From NCBI GenBank assembly GCA_937891735.1, contig CALAGR010000169.1:1-37305 (forward strand): 37,305 bases of DNA, given 5' to 3'. The translations under genes and the position numbers were made by a program. Position 1 is the stretch's first letter, and the number at the start of each line of letters is the position of its first letter. Under the pieces are notes generated by a model. The model saw only the letters and a list, made by a program, of their open reading frames with translations. It was not told the origin of the DNA and searched no databases. Source of the DNA: an uncultured Pseudomonadota bacterium (lineage in GTDB: Bacteria; Myxococcota_A; UBA796; UBA9615). This document shows, piece after piece, positions 1 through 8,284 of the stretch.

Positions 1-56
1 CATCGGGCGCTGTCTGCCTGTCAACGGCCCGAATGTCAAACCTTCTTACGTCGGAC

Positions 57-1811
57 TCAATCCAGCGGGAAGGCCTCACGGGCGTCGCTGATCTCCGGAT
101 AGGCTCGCTGATCTTCCTTGCGCAGGACAAACGGGCCGATCACGAGCGTGTCCATGTGCGTGCGGATGAAGCACTGAAAGGCGTCTTCGGGGGTGCACAC
201 GATCGGCTCACCCCGCACGTTGAACGAGGTGTTGATCACCATGGGACAGCCCGTCTGCTCCTCGAACGCCGCGATCAGGTCGTAGTACAGGGGCGTGGTG
301 TCCCGGCTCACGGTCTGCACCCGGGCCGAGTGGTCCACGTGGGTGATGGCCGGCACCACCCGCTTGCCCTCCTTGACGTCCGCCACCAGCAGCATGAACG
401 GCGAAGGCTGCCCGCGCAGGTCGAACCACTCGTCGGCCTTCTCCGCCAGGACCGAGGGCGCGAACGGCCGGAAGCCCTCCCGGAACTTGATCTTCAGGTT
501 GATGCGGTCGCGCATGTCCAGGACCCGCGGATCCCCCAGGATCGAGCGGTTGCCGAGCGCCCGCGGGCCGAACTCCATGCGGCCCTGAAACCAGCCCACC
601 ACCTGCCCCTTCGCCACGTGCGCGGCGGCCTCCCGGCAGACCGCGGCGTCGTCGTCGAGGCGGGTGTAGGTGGCGCCGTAGTGATCGAGCACCTCGGCGA
701 TGTCCTCGGGCGCGAACTCGGGTCCCCAGTCGGCGCGGTCCATGACCCAGCCGCGCTCCCCCTTCAGGACCATGTTGTGGATCCACAGGGCCACCCCCAG
801 CGCCCCGCCCGCGTCGCCGGCGGCGGGCTGCACGAACAGCCGCTCGAAGGGCGACTCGCGGAGCACGTGCCCGTTGGCCACGCAGTTCAGGGCCACGCCC
901 CCGGCCATGCACAGGTTGGGCAGCTTCGTGCGCTCGTACGACGCGCAGGCCTGCTTGACCATCACCTCGTTGACGACCTCCTGCAGCGAGCGGGCGACGT
1001 CCTTGTAGAACTCCTCCATGCCCTCGCCGCCACTGGCCCGCGGGGGCTTGCCCATGAGGTCGAAGAAGGCCTCGTTGGCCATCCGCATGCCCCAGTCGAA
1101 GTCGAAGTAGGTCATGTCCAGGCGGAAGGAGCCGTCGGGGGCGATGTCGATGAGCTTCTTGATGCGGTCCACGTACCGCGGCTGCCCGTAGGGCGCGAGG
1201 CCCATGACCTTGTACTCGCCGGAGTTCACCTTGAAGCCCAGGTACGCCGTGAACGCCGAATACAGCAGGCCCAGGCTGTGGGGGAACTTGATCTCGTGGG
1301 TCAGCTCGAGGGTGCTGCCGCGCCCCACCCCCTGGGTGGCCGTCGCCCACTCGCCCACGCCGTCCATGTTGATGATCGCCGCCTCGTCGAAGGGGCTGGC
1401 GAAGAACGCCGACGCGGCGTGGCTGACGTGGTGCTCGCAGAACCAGATGGGGATGCGCTTGGAGCCGAGCTCCTTGCGGATGATCTTGCGGACCGGGAGC
1501 TTCTCCTTCATCCAGGAGGGCATGGCCCGGACGAACTGCTCACGGCTCTTGGGGAAGTGCTGCAGGTGGGACAGCAGCAGCCGCTCCAGCTTGAGCATGG
1601 GCTTGTCGTAGAAGCCGATGCTGCCCACATCCTCGATGGAGATCCCCGCCTTGTTCAGGCAGAACCGCGCCGCGTTCGTGGGGAAGCCTGCGTCCTGCTT
1701 GATGCGGGTGAAGCGCTCCTCGCTGGCGGCGGCGACGAGCTGCCCGTCCCGGAGCAGGGCCGCGGCGCTGTCGTGATAGAAGCAGGAGATCCCGAGGATC
1801 CACTCCGACAT
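57..1811 (-). CDS. NodU/CmcH-family carbamoyltransferase
   Basis: This 584-residue cytoplasmic protein matches the NodU/CmcH/TobZ-type O-carbamoyltransferases, which move a carbamoyl group from carbamoyl phosphate, via an adenylate, onto a hydroxyl of a small molecule or glycan. The N-terminal half carries the family pattern HHVSHAASAF (H127, H128, H131), followed by an ASKHA-like stretch with NMDGVGEWAT. The C-terminal YrdC-like half has the signature GWFQGRMEFGPRALGNRS near residues 405-425 and then FRPFAPSVL. Length is normal for the family. The ATG start is supported by an AGGAGG ribosome site 7 bases upstream, which overlaps the TAG stop of the preceding gene. It is the last gene of the 6621-to-57 operon. 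The acceptor substrate cannot be told from sequence; no sugar, polyketide or peptide synthesis gene lies in view. Family assignment is firm and the substrate is unknown. Confidence 0.93.
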   Translation of the reverse strand: MSEWILGISCFYHDSAAALLRDGQLVAAASEERFTRIKQDAGFPTNAARFCLNKAGISIEDVGSIGFYDKPMLKLERLLLSHLQHFPKSREQFVRAMPSWMKEKLPVRKIIRKELGSKRIPIWFCEHHVSHAASAFFASPFDEAAIINMDGVGEWATATQGVGRGSTLELTHEIKFPHSLGLLYSAFTAYLGFKVNSGEYKVMGLAPYGQPRYVDRIKKLIDIAPDGSFRLDMTYFDFDWGMRMANEAFFDLMGKPPRASGGEGMEEFYKDVARSLQEVVNEVMVKQACASYERTKLPNLCMAGGVALNCVANGHVLRESPFERLFVQPAAGDAGGALGVALWIHNMVLKGERGWVMDRADWGPEFAPEDIAEVLDHYGATYTRLDDDAAVCREAAAHVAKGQVVGWFQGRMEFGPRALGNRSILGDPRVLDMRDRINLKIKFREGFRPFAPSVLAEKADEWFDLRGQPSPFMLLVADVKEGKRVVPAITHVDHSARVQTVSRDTTPLYYDLIAAFEEQTGCPMVINTSFNVRGEPIVCTPEDAFQCFIRTHMDTLVIGPFVLRKEDQRAYPEISDAREAFPLD

Positions 1812-1823
1812 GGCTCGCTCCTC

Positions 1824-2201
1824 CTAGACGGGGCGCCGGATCCGGTCCGGATCGGTGTGGATGGGGTCGGTGCGCACGTGCCAGCCCGTGGCGCCGACAG
1901 GGCGGGGGGCGCGGTCGAGCTCGTCCTTCTTGCGCATGATCAGCCCCACGGGACGCAGGCCGAGGTGGAACGTCAGCCAGGACAACGCCCTGTTCTGCAC
2001 GCCCGCGATGCGCCCCGCCTTGGGCAGCCACCAGCGCCAGAAGCGTTTGTAGAAGGGCACGTACTCGGCGACCGGGTCCGGGATCCGCGCCGGCACCCCC
2101 CCATCGAAGCGAAGCTCGCCGGTGGGAACGGCCACCTGCACGCCGCGGGGCCGGGGCCCCTGCACCGCCTGCGCCGACTCGCCGGGGGCGTCCTGGCTCA
2201 C
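1824..2201 (-). CDS. small SxtJ-like protein next to carbamoyltransferase
   Basis: This is a 125-residue protein from a GTG start that overlaps the previous stop (GTGA, 2198-2201). The first 40 residues are Pro/Gly-rich and probably flexible. Residues about 48-95 hold an aromatic, basic stretch (FYKRFWRWWLPKAG) and a moderately hydrophobic segment (LSWLTFHLGLRPVGLIMR), followed by KDELDR and a closing GWHVR. That order (W-rich helix, helix ending in P-x-G-L-x-x-R, K-D-x-L, then Y/G-W-x-x-R) resembles the C-terminal half of SxtJ-family proteins. Those small membrane proteins are commonly encoded beside NodU-type carbamoyltransferases and have no settled biochemical role. The usual first membrane helices of SxtJ are not evident, so this would be a divergent or shortened form. 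The position beside the carbamoyltransferase supports the link. Being coding is likely from its tight packing; the family call is inference. Confidence 0.6.
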   Translation of the reverse strand: MSQDAPGESAQAVQGPRPRGVQVAVPTGELRFDGGVPARIPDPVAEYVPFYKRFWRWWLPKAGRIAGVQNRALSWLTFHLGLRPVGLIMRKKDELDRAPRPVGATGWHVRTDPIHTDPDRIRRPV

Positions 2202-4243
2202 GCGCCGTTGCCGTTGTCGTCCGCGTCCTCGTTGCCGGGGTACACGCCAGGGATCACGCCGCGCACCCGGGGGAACGTCGCGCCGGTCTGCTTCTGGATG
2301 TCCGTGACGCTGTCGTTGAGCGCGTCGATCAGCTGGCGCAGCCGCCCCAGGTGGCGCTGGTCGAAGTGGAACCGCACGCGGTGCAGGTCCACCGTCTCGG
2401 GCTCGTCCCGCTCCCGCTCGTGCATGACGCAGGGCTCGATGTCGCCCTCGGCGATGATGTCCCGGAAGTCGTGGTTGAGCTGGGAGATCAGCTCCTCGCT
2501 GGGTCCGTGCTGCAGGCGGAAGACCAGCAGGTTGCGCTGCAGATAGCGCATCGAGTGGTAGTTCGCATAGAAGCGGACGACGTGGTCGACGGCCTCGTTG
2601 ACGTCGTTGGTGATCTTGTACAGGTTCAGGTCGTCAGGAGAGATGAGCCCGCGGCCGAGCAGCGCGCTCCGCACGTAGGCGTCCCACTCGGCCCAGTAGG
2701 TCGACCCCTCCGGATCCACCATCACCACCGGCGACGGCTCGGCCTTGCCGGTCTGGATGAGGGTCAGGGTCTCGAAGCCCTCGTCCTGGGTGCCGAAGCC
2801 GCCCGGGAACAGGATCACGCCGTCCACCTCCTTGACGAACACCACCTTGCGCGTGAAGAAGTACTTGAAGTCCACCAGGCGGTCGGGGTGGATGAACGGG
2901 TTGGCCGTCTGCTCGAAGGGCAGGTTGATGTTGACGCCGTAGCTGTTGTCGATGCCCGCGCCTTCGTTGCCGGCCTGCATGATCCCCGGACCGGCGCCGG
3001 TGACCACGCCAAAGCCGTTCTCGACCAGGCCCTTCGCACACTGCACGGCGCTCTGGTACTCGAGGCTGCCGGGCAGGCTTCGCGCGCTGCCGAAGACCGC
3101 GATCTTGCGGTGGTGCCGCCACGGCCGGAACGTCCGAAAGCCCTTGTGCAGCTCGCGCAGGGCGCGCTCGATGATCTTGATGTCGATGCGATCCAGCCCG
3201 TCGTGATCGACCTTGACCACCGTGCGCAGCATGCGCTTGATGAGGTCACGGTGGTCGGTGCTGGACCCCTGGTCGATGGTGTCCAGGAACTTGTTGATCG
3301 CGGAGTCGACGGTGGCCTTGTCGGGTCCCATGGGGGTCATGTGGCGACGATCCTCGTGATTGGTCGCCGGGGGCCGTGGCGACGGAATCGATGATCGTAG
3401 CCCACGGGGGCGATCAGTGCCGGGCAGGATCCAGTCGCAGGACACGTGCTCCGCGACCCGCGCCTCGCACGCGGCGTCGCTCTCGGTGAGCTCGCAGAGC
3501 TCCTGGAGGTAGCGACAGGAGCTGTGGTTGCCGCCGATCCCGAGGTTCGTCTCCACCCGCTTCGCGGCGTCGTCGAAGGGCAGGTCCACCCGGACCTCGA
3601 AGTCCCGGTCCCCCACCCGCGGTGACGCGAGGGTGACCGCGGTCACCGGCAGGCCCGTCTGCTCGGCGAGGGTGGCCGCGGCGAGGGTCGCCACCGCGCC
3701 GCCGAGGCTGTGCCCCGTGACGGCGATGCGCGACCAGGTACCGGCAGCGACGAGTTCCTCGATGTCTTCGAGGATCCCCGGGTGCAGCTGTACGTAGCGC
3801 TCGGTGAAGCCCGCGTGCGTGCCGCCCCCGTCCCCGCTCAGCAGCGGGTAGTCGATCTGGTCGATCGCCACGTCGAGGAGCGCCTCGGTGGTGGTGGAGG
3901 TGCCCCGGAAGACCAGGTAGATGGTGTCGTCGCGCGTGCCGAGCCAGGCAACTGGCACCGTCTCGGGCTCCTCCGAGTCGACGTCGTTCCAGTTCTGCTC
4001 GGTGGTGTGCAGCGCGTACAGCGCGTACCCGTCAGGGGCCTCCCAGCCACCCCCGGATATCGACACCTCATGCATGTCGTAGGCGCTGACGGCCAGCTCG
4101 GCGAAGGCGATCGCCCCGGCGGCGTCGAAGTCAGCGGGGATGGGCAGCGTCTCGACGCAGCCGGGCAGGGCGCCGGCCAGCGCGAGCACGCCCAGCGCCG
4201 CCCCGAGCGCTGGATGGGCGCCGGTCTCCCGAGCGCGCTTCAC
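2198..4243 (-). CDS. lipase class 3-like lipoprotein in one open frame with LOG-family protein
   Basis: One frame of 681 codons holds two unrelated proteins. Residues 1-29 form a lipoprotein signal ending in ALPGC (Cys29). Residues about 40-260 look like a class 3 lipase with the nucleophile elbow GHSLGG (Ser179). After SPRVGDRDF the usual Asp and His region is hard to place and seems shortened. From Met302 (ATG at 3340) the sequence is a LOG-family protein with GSAR, GAGPGIMQAGNEGA and the diagnostic PGGFGTQDE (Pro480). LOG enzymes are cytosolic Rossmann proteins that release the base or ribose phosphate from nucleoside monophosphates. A single product would carry this domain out of the cytoplasm, which is implausible, so the LOG part is probably translated separately from 3340 (377-380 residues, GAGG 11 bases upstream). 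The GTG start at 4243 overlaps the kinase stop (GTGA) and has GGGAG upstream. Both domain calls are good; whether this is one gene or two is open. Confidence 0.8.
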   Translation of the reverse strand: MKRARETGAHPALGAALGVLALAGALPGCVETLPIPADFDAAGAIAFAELAVSAYDMHEVSISGGGWEAPDGYALYALHTTEQNWNDVDSEEPETVPVAWLGTRDDTIYLVFRGTSTTTEALLDVAIDQIDYPLLSGDGGGTHAGFTERYVQLHPGILEDIEELVAAGTWSRIAVTGHSLGGAVATLAAATLAEQTGLPVTAVTLASPRVGDRDFEVRVDLPFDDAAKRVETNLGIGGNHSSCRYLQELCELTESDAACEARVAEHVSCDWILPGTDRPRGLRSSIPSPRPPATNHEDRRHMTPMGPDKATVDSAINKFLDTIDQGSSTDHRDLIKRMLRTVVKVDHDGLDRIDIKIIERALRELHKGFRTFRPWRHHRKIAVFGSARSLPGSLEYQSAVQCAKGLVENGFGVVTGAGPGIMQAGNEGAGIDNSYGVNINLPFEQTANPFIHPDRLVDFKYFFTRKVVFVKEVDGVILFPGGFGTQDEGFETLTLIQTGKAEPSPVVMVDPEGSTYWAEWDAYVRSALLGRGLISPDDLNLYKITNDVNEAVDHVVRFYANYHSMRYLQRNLLVFRLQHGPSEELISQLNHDFRDIIAEGDIEPCVMHERERDEPETVDLHRVRFHFDQRHLGRLRQLIDALNDSVTDIQKQTGATFPRVRGVIPGVYPGNEDADDNGNGA
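3330..3425 (-). other. lipase/LOG junction with nearby alternative-frame stops
   Basis: This is the boundary between the lipase-like part and the LOG part. The LOG start ATG is at 3340-3338 on the minus strand. In the +1 frame relative to the lipase a TGA sits at 3339-3337, giving an ATGA overlap exactly like the GTGA overlaps at the other junctions of this operon. In the +2 frame a TGA sits at 3416-3414. A single-base insertion or deletion near 3420 would therefore end the lipase normally and leave the LOG gene intact. The 40 residues between the lipase and Met302 are Arg/Pro-rich and look like out-of-frame sequence. Confidence 0.55.
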
Positions 4244-5907
4244 TCCGCGCTCCCGGGGGTCCGCCGCCCCGGTGCGTCCGACGTCGGAGCACCATCCGGG
4301 GTCGGGAGGTCGACGGTCTCCGCGTAGCGCGGATCGTCGCCGGGATCTGGGTCAGTCTCCCCCCAGGCCCTGCGCGCGGCGGCCTGATCCCAAGGCTCCG
4401 GGAGGTCGGTGGCGAGCAGCAGGGCGCGCAGCTCGGCGCAGGTCGCGGGGCGATCCTGAGGAGCCTTGGCGAGACAGCGCAGGACCAGGGCGTTCAGAGC
4501 CGGGGGCAGGTCCGGCACCAGCGAGGAGGGCGCGGGCGGAGCGCGGTGGGCGTGGGCGAAGGCGGTCGCCATGGGGGTCTCACCGGGGAAGACGAGCTCG
4601 CCGGTGAGCAGGAAGAACGCCACGCACCCCAGGGCGTAGATGTCTGCCCGCCCATCGACCTCGCCGCCGGTCAGCGACTCGGGGGCGAGGTAGGCCGGAG
4701 TGCCCGAGATCGCGCCGTCCACGGTCAGCTGGGTCTGCTCTTCGTCCCGGTCCAGCTTCACGATGCCGAAGTCGAGCACCTTGACGAAGTCGAGCTCCTG
4801 GGCCCGCCGGCACACGAAGATGTTCTCGGGCTTCACGTCCCGGTGCACCATGCCCTGCGCGTGGGCCTCGGCCAGCGACAGACACGCCTGGGCCAGCAGG
4901 TGCACCGCCCTGGCGGGGGGCAGGGCACCGTGCTGCTTCACGAGGCTGCCCAGGTCCCGCCCCGTCAACAGCTCCATCACGTAATAGAAGGTGCCGTCAT
5001 CGGCCACCCCAAAGTCGTAGACCTCGATGGTGTGGGGAGACTGGAGCATCGCCGTGGCCTGGGCCTCGCGCTCGAAGCGCCGGCGCAGGTGCGCGGCCTG
5101 CTCCGGGGGCCCGAGGCGATCAGCCCGGATCAGCTTGACCGCGGCCGGTCGGGCGAGGCTGCGGTGGGTCGCGCGCCAGACCTCACCCATGCCGCCGGCG
5201 CCCAGGCGCTCCACGAGGCGGTACGAGCCCATCTCCCGGGCGCGATCGAGCTTCTCCGACAGCTCGTACAGCGTGCGCGACGCCAGCACGGCGACGCCCG
5301 CCGAGCCGAAGGTGGGCAGGAACAGCCAGATCCAGAAGGTCGGCCTCGGCACGGGGTTGCCGAGGGCGAAGGTGGCGACCAGGGCCAGCGGGTCCGTCGC
5401 TGCGGCGGCGAAGGCGGCCAGGGCCATGCGCCGGGGGTGCATCGGCACCAGGGTCGCGAACACCATGATGGCGAACGCCGCGCCCGAGGGGCCGCGCACC
5501 AGATCGAGGGCGTCGTCGTAGGGAAGCCAGTGGCTGAAGAGCGAGACGAGGGCGCTCATCACGACCAGGTAGCCCAGCCCCGCGTCCAGGCGGCGGCCCA
5601 CCGGGATCGTCTTGCTCCGGGCGACCAGGAGCATCGCCACGGACACCACGATCGCGAACGGGATCAGGCCGAACGGCCGGCTGAGTCCATCCCGGATCCC
5701 CCCGACGTTGGGCTTCACCAGCGGCAGCGCGAGCACGGCCAGGGCGAGGCCGACCAGGGCCGCCACCGCGGCGAACTGCAGCCGACGGCTGGCCTCCTCC
5801 TGGAGCTGGTCGCGACCCGGCAGCGCGCCCGTGCCGCCGCCGAAGAGACGGCGGGACGGGCGCCCCTGGGGACGGGTCGGCGCCGAAGCTTCAGCGTGTT
5901 CGGACAC
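4240..5907 (-). CDS. membrane Ser/Thr protein kinase (N-terminal membrane domain)
   Basis: This 555-residue Hanks-type kinase lies behind a membrane domain. Hydrophobic segments fall at about residues 44-64, 78-96, 107-127, 141-156, 161-182 and 190-210, then a short helix leads into the kinase domain (226 to about 500). Visible kinase elements are the Gly loop GAGGMGEVW, the ATP lysine in AAVKLI (K258), the catalytic loop HRDVKPEN (D357), DFG (D379) and GTPAYLAPES; all key residues are present. The tail (about 505-555) is acidic and Pro-rich. Most bacterial kinases of this kind carry the kinase first and the membrane helix after it; here the order is reversed, so the six-helix domain could be the sensor. 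The GTG start at 5907 has only a weak ribosome site. Its stop overlaps the lipase start, and it begins 12 bases after the preceding gene, so co-transcription is very likely. The substrate is not apparent; the lipase, LOG or carbamoyltransferase are candidates. Confidence 0.93.
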   Translation of the reverse strand: MSEHAEASAPTRPQGRPSRRLFGGGTGALPGRDQLQEEASRRLQFAAVAALVGLALAVLALPLVKPNVGGIRDGLSRPFGLIPFAIVVSVAMLLVARSKTIPVGRRLDAGLGYLVVMSALVSLFSHWLPYDDALDLVRGPSGAAFAIMVFATLVPMHPRRMALAAFAAAATDPLALVATFALGNPVPRPTFWIWLFLPTFGSAGVAVLASRTLYELSEKLDRAREMGSYRLVERLGAGGMGEVWRATHRSLARPAAVKLIRADRLGPPEQAAHLRRRFEREAQATAMLQSPHTIEVYDFGVADDGTFYYVMELLTGRDLGSLVKQHGALPPARAVHLLAQACLSLAEAHAQGMVHRDVKPENIFVCRRAQELDFVKVLDFGIVKLDRDEEQTQLTVDGAISGTPAYLAPESLTGGEVDGRADIYALGCVAFFLLTGELVFPGETPMATAFAHAHRAPPAPSSLVPDLPPALNALVLRCLAKAPQDRPATCAELRALLLATDLPEPWDQAAARRAWGETDPDPGDDPRYAETVDLPTPDGAPTSDAPGRRTPGSAE

Positions 5908-5919
5908 CGGGCCGGGGCC

Positions 5920-6621
5920 TCACTTCTTGCCGCAGGCCTGGTCGTAGGCGTAGACGTGCAGGGCGAAGTTCTTGAACTTCGGCTTCTCCGCGACGGCGCT
6001 CTTCATGAGCGGGGCGCAGTCGGCGAACAGCTCATCGAACATGTTCTTCTTGTAGCCGGACTTCTTGACCTGGACCGAGCGCTTCCCGTCCTTGACGACG
6101 ATGTAGCTCTCGGCGGGGGCGGTGGAGATGCCCATCACGCTGTCGTCGTTCGACGCGGCCTTCGCGTCGAAGTAGACCGAGATCCTCGAGTCGAACCCGG
6201 GGTTGATCAGCTGCATCAGGGCGTACTTGTCGCCCTTGCCGGGCAGCAGGGCCTGCTCGAACATCACCCACTCGCGCTGCATGACCTCGCCCCAGTCGGC
6301 GGTGATGAGGTCACGGAGGCTGTCGACCTGGTCGCTCATGGCGGACATCTTGGCCAGGGCGCTGGGCTTGTTGGCCAGGACCTTGACGTCGGCGGCCTTG
6401 TACTTGGCCTTCTCGCCGTCGGCCGTCTTCAGCGTGATCGAGCGGAGCGTGCCGTTCATGAACATCGCCAGGGGCACCGTGCCCTCGATCTTCGTGCCGT
6501 CCGGCAGGATCACGTAGCTCGGCGTCTGGGCGCTGATCCCATCGACGGGAGAGATGAATCCCTGGGCCAGGACGGACGACGGAATCGCCATGAGGAAGAT
6601 CAAGAGGGCCAGTGTGCGCAT
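5920..6621 (-). CDS. exported protein of unknown family
   Basis: This 233-residue protein begins with a clear Sec signal peptide (about residues 1-20, cleavage after SVLA or LAQ). I do not recognise the mature part. It starts with a beta-rich stretch (YVILPDGTKIEGTVPL, then SITLKTADGEKAKY) that reads like a small DGT-type beta motif. An alpha/beta region with several Trp and Lys residues follows, and the end is Lys-rich with two Cys (FADCAPLMKS and a final QACGKK). There is no lipobox, no later membrane segment and no enzyme motif. The ATG start has GGAG 5 bases upstream. It is the first gene of the 6621-to-57 operon, 12 bases before the membrane kinase, so it could be the periplasmic partner or ligand-sensing subunit of that kinase. 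That is inference from position only. Confidence 0.8.
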   Translation of the reverse strand: MRTLALLIFLMAIPSSVLAQGFISPVDGISAQTPSYVILPDGTKIEGTVPLAMFMNGTLRSITLKTADGEKAKYKAADVKVLANKPSALAKMSAMSDQVDSLRDLITADWGEVMQREWVMFEQALLPGKGDKYALMQLINPGFDSRISVYFDAKAASNDDSVMGISTAPAESYIVVKDGKRSVQVKKSGYKKNMFDELFADCAPLMKSAVAEKPKFKNFALHVYAYDQACGKK

Positions 6622-6849
6622 GAAGTCTCCGGCCTCGGTGAAGTCCGAGGGACTCGCAGTCTTTCAGCGACGAGCGCAAGCCGCAACACGGGTGGGCGGA
6701 CACACCGTGCTCGGCCGGGGCGTTCGCCGGGACGCCGCAACCAACTGGACGTCGCAGGATCGCGCCGTGACAGCTTCCGCGCCCGTCCGAAAAGGACGCA
6801 TGCCGGTGCCCGCAGCGGCGACTCCATCCGCGGAAGAAGAGGACGACAC
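6622..6849. promoter_or_regulatory. divergent intergenic region, 228 bases
   Basis: This gap separates two outward-facing genes (starts at 6621 minus and 6850 plus), so it must hold promoters for both. I see no convincing -35/-10 pair; it is GC-rich throughout. Each gene has its own ribosome site at the gap edges: GGAG 5 bases before 6621 and AAGAGGA about 7 bases before 6850. No small gene is supported within it. Confidence 0.4.
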
Positions 6850-8169
6850 ATGAGTCGATCAATCGGACTGATCCTGGTGGCCTTTGCGGTGGCCGCCCCG
6901 GCCTCGGCGTCCGCGACGGACTGGTACCTGACCGTCGATGGCACCAGCTCCAACGACGGGAGCTCGTGGAACAGCCCGCGCAGGGACCTGGAGGCGCTCG
7001 TGGACCATGCCGTGTCACCCGGGGACACGGTCTACCTGGGGCCAGGGCACTTCCGGGTCTGTGAACTCGATCTCTCCGACCTGTCGCTGATCGGCTCCGG
7101 GCGCGACCAGACGGTCCTCGAGGCGATCAACTGCATCGGTGCCATCGCCGTGATCCACGGGCCCGCGTCCCTGAGCCACATGCTGATCGAGAGCGACGAG
7201 AAAGACGCCTTCAGCCAGTACGGCATCGTGATCGTCGGGACCCAGTCGAACCTCGCGCCGGTCACGGTGGACCAGGTCGACTTTTACAGGTTCGGCGAGG
7301 CCATCCGCGCGGTGGCGGCGGACCTGTACGTGGTGGACTCGACGATCAAGGGGACCGCCCTCGGCATCGCGGCCACCTCGCACTCCGACGTCCACGTGCA
7401 CCGCTCCCTGTTGACGAACACCCTGGATTTCATCGAGCAGTCGACCGGCAGCCTCACGGTCACCGACAGCGAGTTCCTGTACGGCCTCAACGGGGCGCAC
7501 GCCGGAAGCATCGACATGTCGGGGGGCACGCTCCGGCTGGATGGAAACCGCCTGGACAGCACGGAGATCGACCTGCAGTCCGTCGAAGGCGAGATCACCA
7601 ACAACGTCTTCTACGACGCCACGACGCCCATCAAGACGTCGGCCGACGGTCAGATATACATCGTGCAGAACACGTTCAGGCACCGGGGTTTCGCCAGTCC
7701 ACAGGACCCGACCCGGATCTCGGAGGCGCGGTCGCGACGTCCCGGGAGCGGCACCACAACGGTCGTGACCTGCTCCCCAGACTTCTATACGGGGGCCGTC
7801 TCGGAGAACCACTTCTACGGAAACGCCGTCGTCGGCTACGACGCGGCCTACGCGAACACCGGAACGACCGACTGCTACTTCTTCATCGGCGGCAGCGCGT
7901 TCTACACCCCCGGGGCCACCGTGAGCTTTCCCGGCTCGCACCTCGAGACCGCGCCCAACCTCTGGAACGTCGCCTTCACCATCGACGGCTCGTTCCAGCC
8001 CACGGGCTGGAATTCGCCGCTGCTCAACGCGTCGCCGAATCTGTACGCATCGAGCGCGCTCGCCACCGACTTCGACGGCGTGCCGCGCCGGTGGCCCGCC
8101 GACATCGGCGCCGTGCAGGGGCACCACCGCCTGGTGAAGGGCGTCGTCGGCGGTCCGCGCACGCCCTGA
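6850..8169 (+). CDS. secreted beta-helix protein, choice-of-anchor-Q type
   Basis: This 439-residue exported protein has a Sec signal at residues 1-24 (PASASA, cleavage before TDW). The mature start (WYLTVDGTSSNDGSSWNSP, then GDTVYLGPGHF) is the usual opening of bacterial choice-of-anchor-Q beta-helix proteins. The end (DFDGVPRRWPADIGAVQ) matches the usual closing D-x-x-G-x-x-R...DIGA motif of that group. Between them are irregular short beta repeats with many Asn and Asp turns typical of a right-handed parallel beta-helix. No catalytic residues of pectate lyases are recognisable. The ATG at 6850 is chosen for the signal peptide and the purine-rich site AAGAGGA just upstream; longer in-frame starts lie antisense to the kinase gene and are unlikely. 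The protein is probably surface-exposed or released. The fold call is good, the role unknown. Confidence 0.88.
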   Translation: MSRSIGLILVAFAVAAPASASATDWYLTVDGTSSNDGSSWNSPRRDLEALVDHAVSPGDTVYLGPGHFRVCELDLSDLSLIGSGRDQTVLEAINCIGAIAVIHGPASLSHMLIESDEKDAFSQYGIVIVGTQSNLAPVTVDQVDFYRFGEAIRAVAADLYVVDSTIKGTALGIAATSHSDVHVHRSLLTNTLDFIEQSTGSLTVTDSEFLYGLNGAHAGSIDMSGGTLRLDGNRLDSTEIDLQSVEGEITNNVFYDATTPIKTSADGQIYIVQNTFRHRGFASPQDPTRISEARSRRPGSGTTTVVTCSPDFYTGAVSENHFYGNAVVGYDAAYANTGTTDCYFFIGGSAFYTPGATVSFPGSHLETAPNLWNVAFTIDGSFQPTGWNSPLLNASPNLYASSALATDFDGVPRRWPADIGAVQGHHRLVKGVVGGPRTP

Positions 8170-8284
8170 CGGACCGGGCGGACGGCGAGGCAACCACGCG
8201 CTGAGGGGTGTTCCCCCAGGGTGCGTGCGTTGTCGGCGCGCACTTGGGATGATGGAGCATCACCGCTGCGATGAAGGAGCACCC

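Noticed and set aside
33..2546. An 837-codon plus-strand open frame
   Set aside because: Antisense to the carbamoyltransferase, the SxtJ-like gene and part of the LOG region. Composition is His/Arg/Val-biased and no domain is visible.
4546..6849. The upstream 768 codons of the plus-strand frame that ends at 8169
   Set aside because: They are antisense to the kinase and the exported-protein genes. The signal peptide and ribosome site place the true start at 6850.
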